Part shown: positions 7,239 through 10,474 of the stretch, in pieces | How the letters are laid out: every line of letters begins with the position of its first letter | Position numbering within the stretch: the stretch's first letter is position 1 | Source: DASSSQ01 sp963839285 | GTDB taxonomy: Bacteria > Actinomycetota > Thermoleophilia > Gaiellales > Gaiellaceae | Length of the DNA: 10,474 nt | Direction: 5' to 3' | NCBI GenBank assembly: GCA_963839285.1 | Contig: CAWIUN010000028.1 | Span: 1 to 10,474 of the forward strand | The notes under the pieces: generated by a model | What the model was told of the DNA's origin: nothing | Seen by the model: only the letters and a program-made list of their open reading frames with translations | The model's database searches: none | Position numbers and translations under genes: made by a program

Positions 7239-8219
7239 GCGTGCTCGAGGTCCGCGACGTCGAGGTCGTCTACCGCAGCCGCGGACGCGAGCCGGTGCGC
7301 GCGGTCGCGGGCGCGAGCGTCTCGGTCGACCGCGGCCAGGTGGTCGGGCTCGTCGGCGAGTCGGGCTGCGGCAAGAGCTCGCTCGCGCGCGCCGCGGTCG
7401 GCCTCGTCGCGCCGGACGCGGGCGAGGTGCTGCTTCGAGGGCAGGCCGCTGCCGCCGCTCCGCCGCCGCGCGCGCAGCCGCTTCGAGGCCGGCGTCCAGA
7501 TGGTCTTCCAGAACCCGTTCGCGTCGCTGAACCCGCGCCGGACGGTCGGCGCGCAGATCGGCGACGGGCTCGCCCTCCGCGGCGTCGGCGCCTCGCAGCG
7601 CCGCGACCGGGCGGCGGAGCTGCTCGGCGAGGTGGGCGTCTCGGGCGCGGGCGTCGACCGCTATCCGCACCAGTTCTCGGGCGGCCAGCGGCAGCGGATC
7701 GCGATCGCGCGCGCGCTCGCCGCCGAGCCCGTGGCGATCGTGCTCGACGAGCCGCTCTCCTCGCTCGACGCCTCCGCGCAGGCGCAGGCGGCGAACCTGC
7801 TCGTCCGGCTCGCCCGGGAGCGTGGGCTCGCGCTGCTCCTGATCTCGCACGACCTCGGGATCGTCCACCACGTCGCCGACTCGGTCAGCGTCATGTACCT
7901 CGGCGTCGTCGTCGAGTCGGCGCCGACGCGCGAGCTCTGGAGCGCGCCCGCAGCACCCCTACACGCGAGGCGCTGATCGCCGCGATCCCGCACGCCGACG
8001 GCTCCGGGCTCCTGCCCGAGTCGCTTCCCGGCGAGGTGCCCGACCCCGCGCGGCCGCCCTCCGGCTGCCGCTTCCACCCGCGCTGCCCGCACAGCGTTCG
8101 ACCGCTGCGACGCCGAGGTGCCGCCGCTGTACGACCTCGGCGCCGGCCGCCGCTCGGCCTGCTTCCTCCGCGACCCGGCCGCGCCCTCCCCGACCCGCCA
8201 CCGCGAAGGAGCGAGATGA
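7235..8219 (+). CDS. ABC transporter ATP-binding protein, DppF/OppF type, four frameshifts
   Basis: This is the second ATPase of the importer. The start GTG 7235 lies in a GTGA overlap. Walker A GESGCGKS is at residues 41-48. The Q-loop is in MVFQNPFASLNPRRTVG, an OppF hallmark. The signature is FSGGQRQR, Walker B VAIVLDEPLSSLDAS, and the H-loop LLISHDLG. The C-terminal zinc-ribbon-like extension reads PSGCRFHPRCPHSFDRCDAE and ends RSACFLRDPAAPSPTRHREG followed by AR and TGA 8217-8219. Four surplus bases break it: near 7432 (CTGCTTC), 7943-7950, 7969-7970 and 8094-8096. Removing them restores LWSxPQHPYTRALIAAIPHA and 326 residues, the normal size. The stop overlaps the M24 peptidase ATG by four bases. 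Confidence 0.92.
8205..8215 (+). promoter_or_regulatory. Ribosome binding site of the M24 peptidase gene inside the ATPase gene
   Basis: GAAGGAGCGAG precedes ATG 8216 and is identical through the ATG to the site before the binding-protein gene (2621-2634). It is embedded in the last codons of the ATPase gene. It fixes the peptidase start and implies independent efficient initiation on top of overlap coupling. Confidence 0.75.
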
Positions 8220-9371
8220 TCCCGGAAAGCGAGTACGCAGCGCGCCGCGCGCGCCTGGCCGAGCAGCTGGACGAGCAGGGCCTCGACGCCCTCTTCGTCC
8301 CGCCCTCGTCCGACCTCGAGTACCTGACCGGCCTCGAGCGCGACCTGCCGAGCTTCGGCCAGAGCTCGTACGCGCACGGCTGGGTGACGGGCGCGTTCCT
8401 CGTGCCCGGCCGGGAGCCGCTCTTCGTGCTGCCGCGCATGTTCGTCGCCTTCCACCTCTGGGGGAACGAGCCCGAGCACCTGGTCACCGTCAACGAGACC
8501 GACGACGGCCGCGCGGTCTTCCGGCGGGCGGTCGGGACGCTCGGCTCACCGAAGCGGGTCGGGATCGGCGCCCGCACCTGGGGCGAGGCGGTGCTCGAGC
8601 TGCAGGGCGCGCTGCCCGGAGCCGAGCTCGTCAACGGGACGCCGCTCGTGAACGGGCTGCGCCGGGTCAAGTCGGAGAACGAGCTGGCGCTGATGCGGCA
8701 CGCGTGCTCGATCGCCGACGGGGCGATGGCGGCGACGCGCGACCGCGTCGCAGCCGGGCGCGACGATGGCCGACCTGGCCGAGGAGGTCGAGCACCAGCT
8801 GCGGATCCGCGGCTCGCGGACGCCGTCGTTCCCGACGCACGTCTTCAGCTACGGCTACGAGCGCCCGCACGACTCGCAGGCGGCGAGCGGCCTCGAGCCG
8901 ATCGCCGAGGGCGAGGCGGTCATGTTCGACTTCGGGGCCGTCCACGAGGGCTACTGCTCGGACTTCGGCCGCACGATCGTCTGCGGCGAGCCGCATCCCG
9001 AGTACGAGCGCGTCTACCGGATCATGCTCGAGGCGCAGGAGGCGGGTCGTGCGGCCGCGGTGCCGGGCGCGCTCGCCTCCGAGGTGAACGCGGCCTGCCG
9101 CGCGCCGATCGAGGACGCGGGCCTGGGCGCGTTCTTCCGCCACCGGATGGGCCACGGGATCGGCCTCGACGTGCACGAGCAGCCGTTCATCTCCGAGGAG
9201 GACCGGACGCCGCTCGAGCCGGGGATGACCTTCACCGACGAGCCGTCGATCCTCTGGGACGGGCACTTCGCCGTCCGGATCGAGGACGTGGTCGTCTGCG
9301 CCGAGGGCGGCGGGCAGCTGCTGAACGAGCTCTCCGGCGAGCCGTACGTCCGCGAGGCCGAGAACGGCTAG
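8216..9371 (+). CDS. M24-family metallopeptidase (Xaa-Pro aminopeptidase/dipeptidase type), one frameshift
   Basis: This is a cytoplasmic two-domain pita-bread hydrolase that would cleave the imported compound, usually an Xaa-Pro bond in this family. The creatinase-like N-terminal domain spans about residues 1-165: YAARRARLAEQLDEQGLDAL, VPPSSDLEYLTGLERDLP, RRVKSENELALMRHAC. The catalytic domain follows. All five expected dinuclear-metal ligands are visible: Asp238 and Asp249 in VMFDFGAVHEGYCSDFGRT, His313 in MGHGIGLDVHE, Glu342 in TFTDEPS and Glu356 in VRIEDVV. An intact ligand set argues against creatine amidinohydrolase, which lacks metal. One surplus base at 8756-8758 (GCCGGGCG) shifts the frame between AGATMADLAEE and what precedes it; correction gives 384 residues. 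The start is set by the strong ribosome site and ATGA overlap. Ectoine hydrolase-like members also exist in this family, so the substrate is open. Confidence 0.9.
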
Positions 9372-9372
9372 C

Positions 9373-10441
9373 GCCCTCTTCTCGCCGCTCCGGCTGCGCG
9401 AGGTCGAGCTCCGCAACCGGGTCGGCGTCTCGGCCATGTGCCAGTACTCGGCGGTCGACGGGCTGCCCGGCGACTGGCACCTCGTCCACCTCGGCGCCCG
9501 GGCCGTCGGCGGAGCCGGGCTCGTCCTGACCGAGGCTGCGGCGGTCTCGCCCGAGGGCAGGATCAGCCCCGCCGACCTCGGGATCTGGTCGGACGCCCAC
9601 GCCGAGGCGCTCGCCCGGATCGCCGCGTTCGTGCAGGCGCAGGGCGCGGTCGCCGGGATCCAGCTCGCCCACGCGGGCCGCAAGGCCTCGACGGCCCCGC
9701 CCTGGGAGGGCGGCTCGGTCGTGGCGGCGGAGGCGGGCGGCTGGCGGCCGGTCGCCCCGAGCGCCGTCGCGGCCTCGCGACGGCGACCCGCCGCCGCAGG
9801 CGCTCGACGCGGCCGGGATCCGGGCCGTCGTGCGCGACTTCGAGGCCGCGGCGCGCCGCGCGCTCGCGGCGGGCTTCCGGGCGGTCGAGCTCCACTTCGC
9901 CCACGGCTACCTCGTGCACCAGTTCCTCTCGCCGCTCTCGAACCGCCGAGACGACCTCTACGGCGGCTCCTTCGCCGGGCGGACGCGGCTCGCGCTCGAG
10001 CTCGCCGCGGCCGTGCGCGGGGTCTGGCCGGAGCGGCTGCCGCTGCTCGCCCGCCTCTCCGCGACCGACTGGGTCGAGGGCGGCTGGGACGTCGAGGAGA
10101 CGGTCGAGCTCGCGCGGCTGCTGCGCGAGGCGGGCGTCGACCTCGTCGACTGCTCCTCCGGCGGCCTCTCGCCCGCGCAGCGGATCCCGCTCCGGCCGGG
10201 CTACCAGGTCGCCTTCGCCGAGCGCATCCGCCGGGAGGCGGGCGTGGCGACGGCCGCGGTGGGGCTGATCACCGACCCGCGCGAGGCGGAGCGCATCGTC
10301 GCCGGGGGCCGCGCCGACCTCGTCCTGCTCGCCCGCGAGCTGCTGCGCCAGCCGAACTGGCCGCTGCTCGCCGCCCACGAGCTCGGCGCCGAGGCCGCCT
10401 GGCCGAAGCAGTACGAGCGCGCCCGGCCCGCCGGCGCCTAG
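9373..10441 (+). CDS. Old Yellow Enzyme, YqjM-like NADPH:flavin oxidoreductase, one frameshift, start codon not visible
   Basis: This is an FMN-dependent ene-reductase that would reduce activated C=C bonds with NAD(P)H. Homology to class II OYEs (B. subtilis YqjM) runs end to end: LFSPLRLREVELRNRVGVSA, then MCQYS with the regulatory active-site cysteine (residue 23 counting from base 9373), LVLTEAAAVSPEGRISPADL, GIQLAHAGRKAS, the active-site ELHFAHGYLVHQFLSPLSNR with His174, His177 and Tyr179, LYGGSFAGRTR, VDLVDCSSGG, GYQVAFAERIRR and the end WPKQYERARPAGA. One surplus base near 9777 (CCTCGCGACGG) breaks the frame; correction gives about 355 residues. Conserved sequence begins two bases after the peptidase stop, yet no ATG, GTG or TTG is in frame just upstream, so the start codon is probably lost to a base error. 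ATG 9436 would be too late. It is the last gene of the operon in view; the ene substrate is unknown. Confidence 0.9.
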
Positions 10442-10474
10442 CCGGGAGCGAACGGCGTCGGCGGCAGGCGACGG

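Noticed and set aside
8216..9371. Creatinase (creatine amidinohydrolase) feeding sarcosine to the sarcosine-oxidase-like enzyme.
   Set aside because: An attractive pathway, but all five metal ligands of M24 peptidases are present, whereas creatinase is metal-independent and lacks them. Left as unsupported.
1423..10441. Programmed ribosomal frameshifting as the explanation for the many frame changes.
   Set aside because: There are too many sites, in unrelated families that never use it, without slippery heptamers or consistent downstream structures. Most need an overlong GC step to be skipped.
10442..10474. A possible terminator or new gene start after the last stop.
   Set aside because: Only 33 bases are visible, with no hairpin, T tract or start codon I can support.

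Overview
The window is about three-quarters G+C by eye. Codons end almost always in G or C, genes overlap by four bases, and GTG starts are common. This points to a high-GC actinomycete-type bacterium; a Thermoleophilia-like lineage is my guess from codon style only. No RNA gene, CRISPR array or mobile element was seen, and no gene-free stretch exceeds 300 bases.

Layout. On the minus strand, reading leftwards from about 1419, lies a three-gene operon: an XRE/cupin transcriptional regulator, a Rid-family (RidA/YjgF) protein, and a cupin protein that runs off the left edge. A short A/T-rich divergent region (about 1365-1440) separates it from a long plus-strand operon. That operon encodes an FAD-dependent amino-acid/sarcosine-oxidase-like enzyme, a family-5 peptide-type solute-binding protein, two DppB/DppC-type permeases, two OppD/OppF-type ATPases, an M24 (Xaa-Pro type) metallopeptidase and a class II (YqjM-like) Old Yellow Enzyme. 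A perfect 16-bp stem-loop lies between the binding-protein gene and the first permease gene.

How the genes fit together (inference). The ABC system would import a short peptide or related amino compound. The M24 enzyme would hydrolyse it, the FAD oxidase would oxidise the released amine or amino acid, and the Rid protein might deal with reactive enamine/imine products. The Old Yellow Enzyme would reduce an activated C=C bond. The divergent regulator, with its ligand-binding cupin domain, probably senses a pathway metabolite. The true substrate cannot be read from the sequence.

Sequence quality. Nine of the ten genes have at least one single-base frame change; I count 19. Protein sequence is conserved on both sides of each, and almost every one is a surplus G or C at a GC step. 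The simplest reading is uncorrected sequencing or assembly error, not gene decay. The coordinates below give the restored genes, each spanning its frame changes. After one-base corrections the coding lengths of the genes with defined starts and stops become exact multiples of three.
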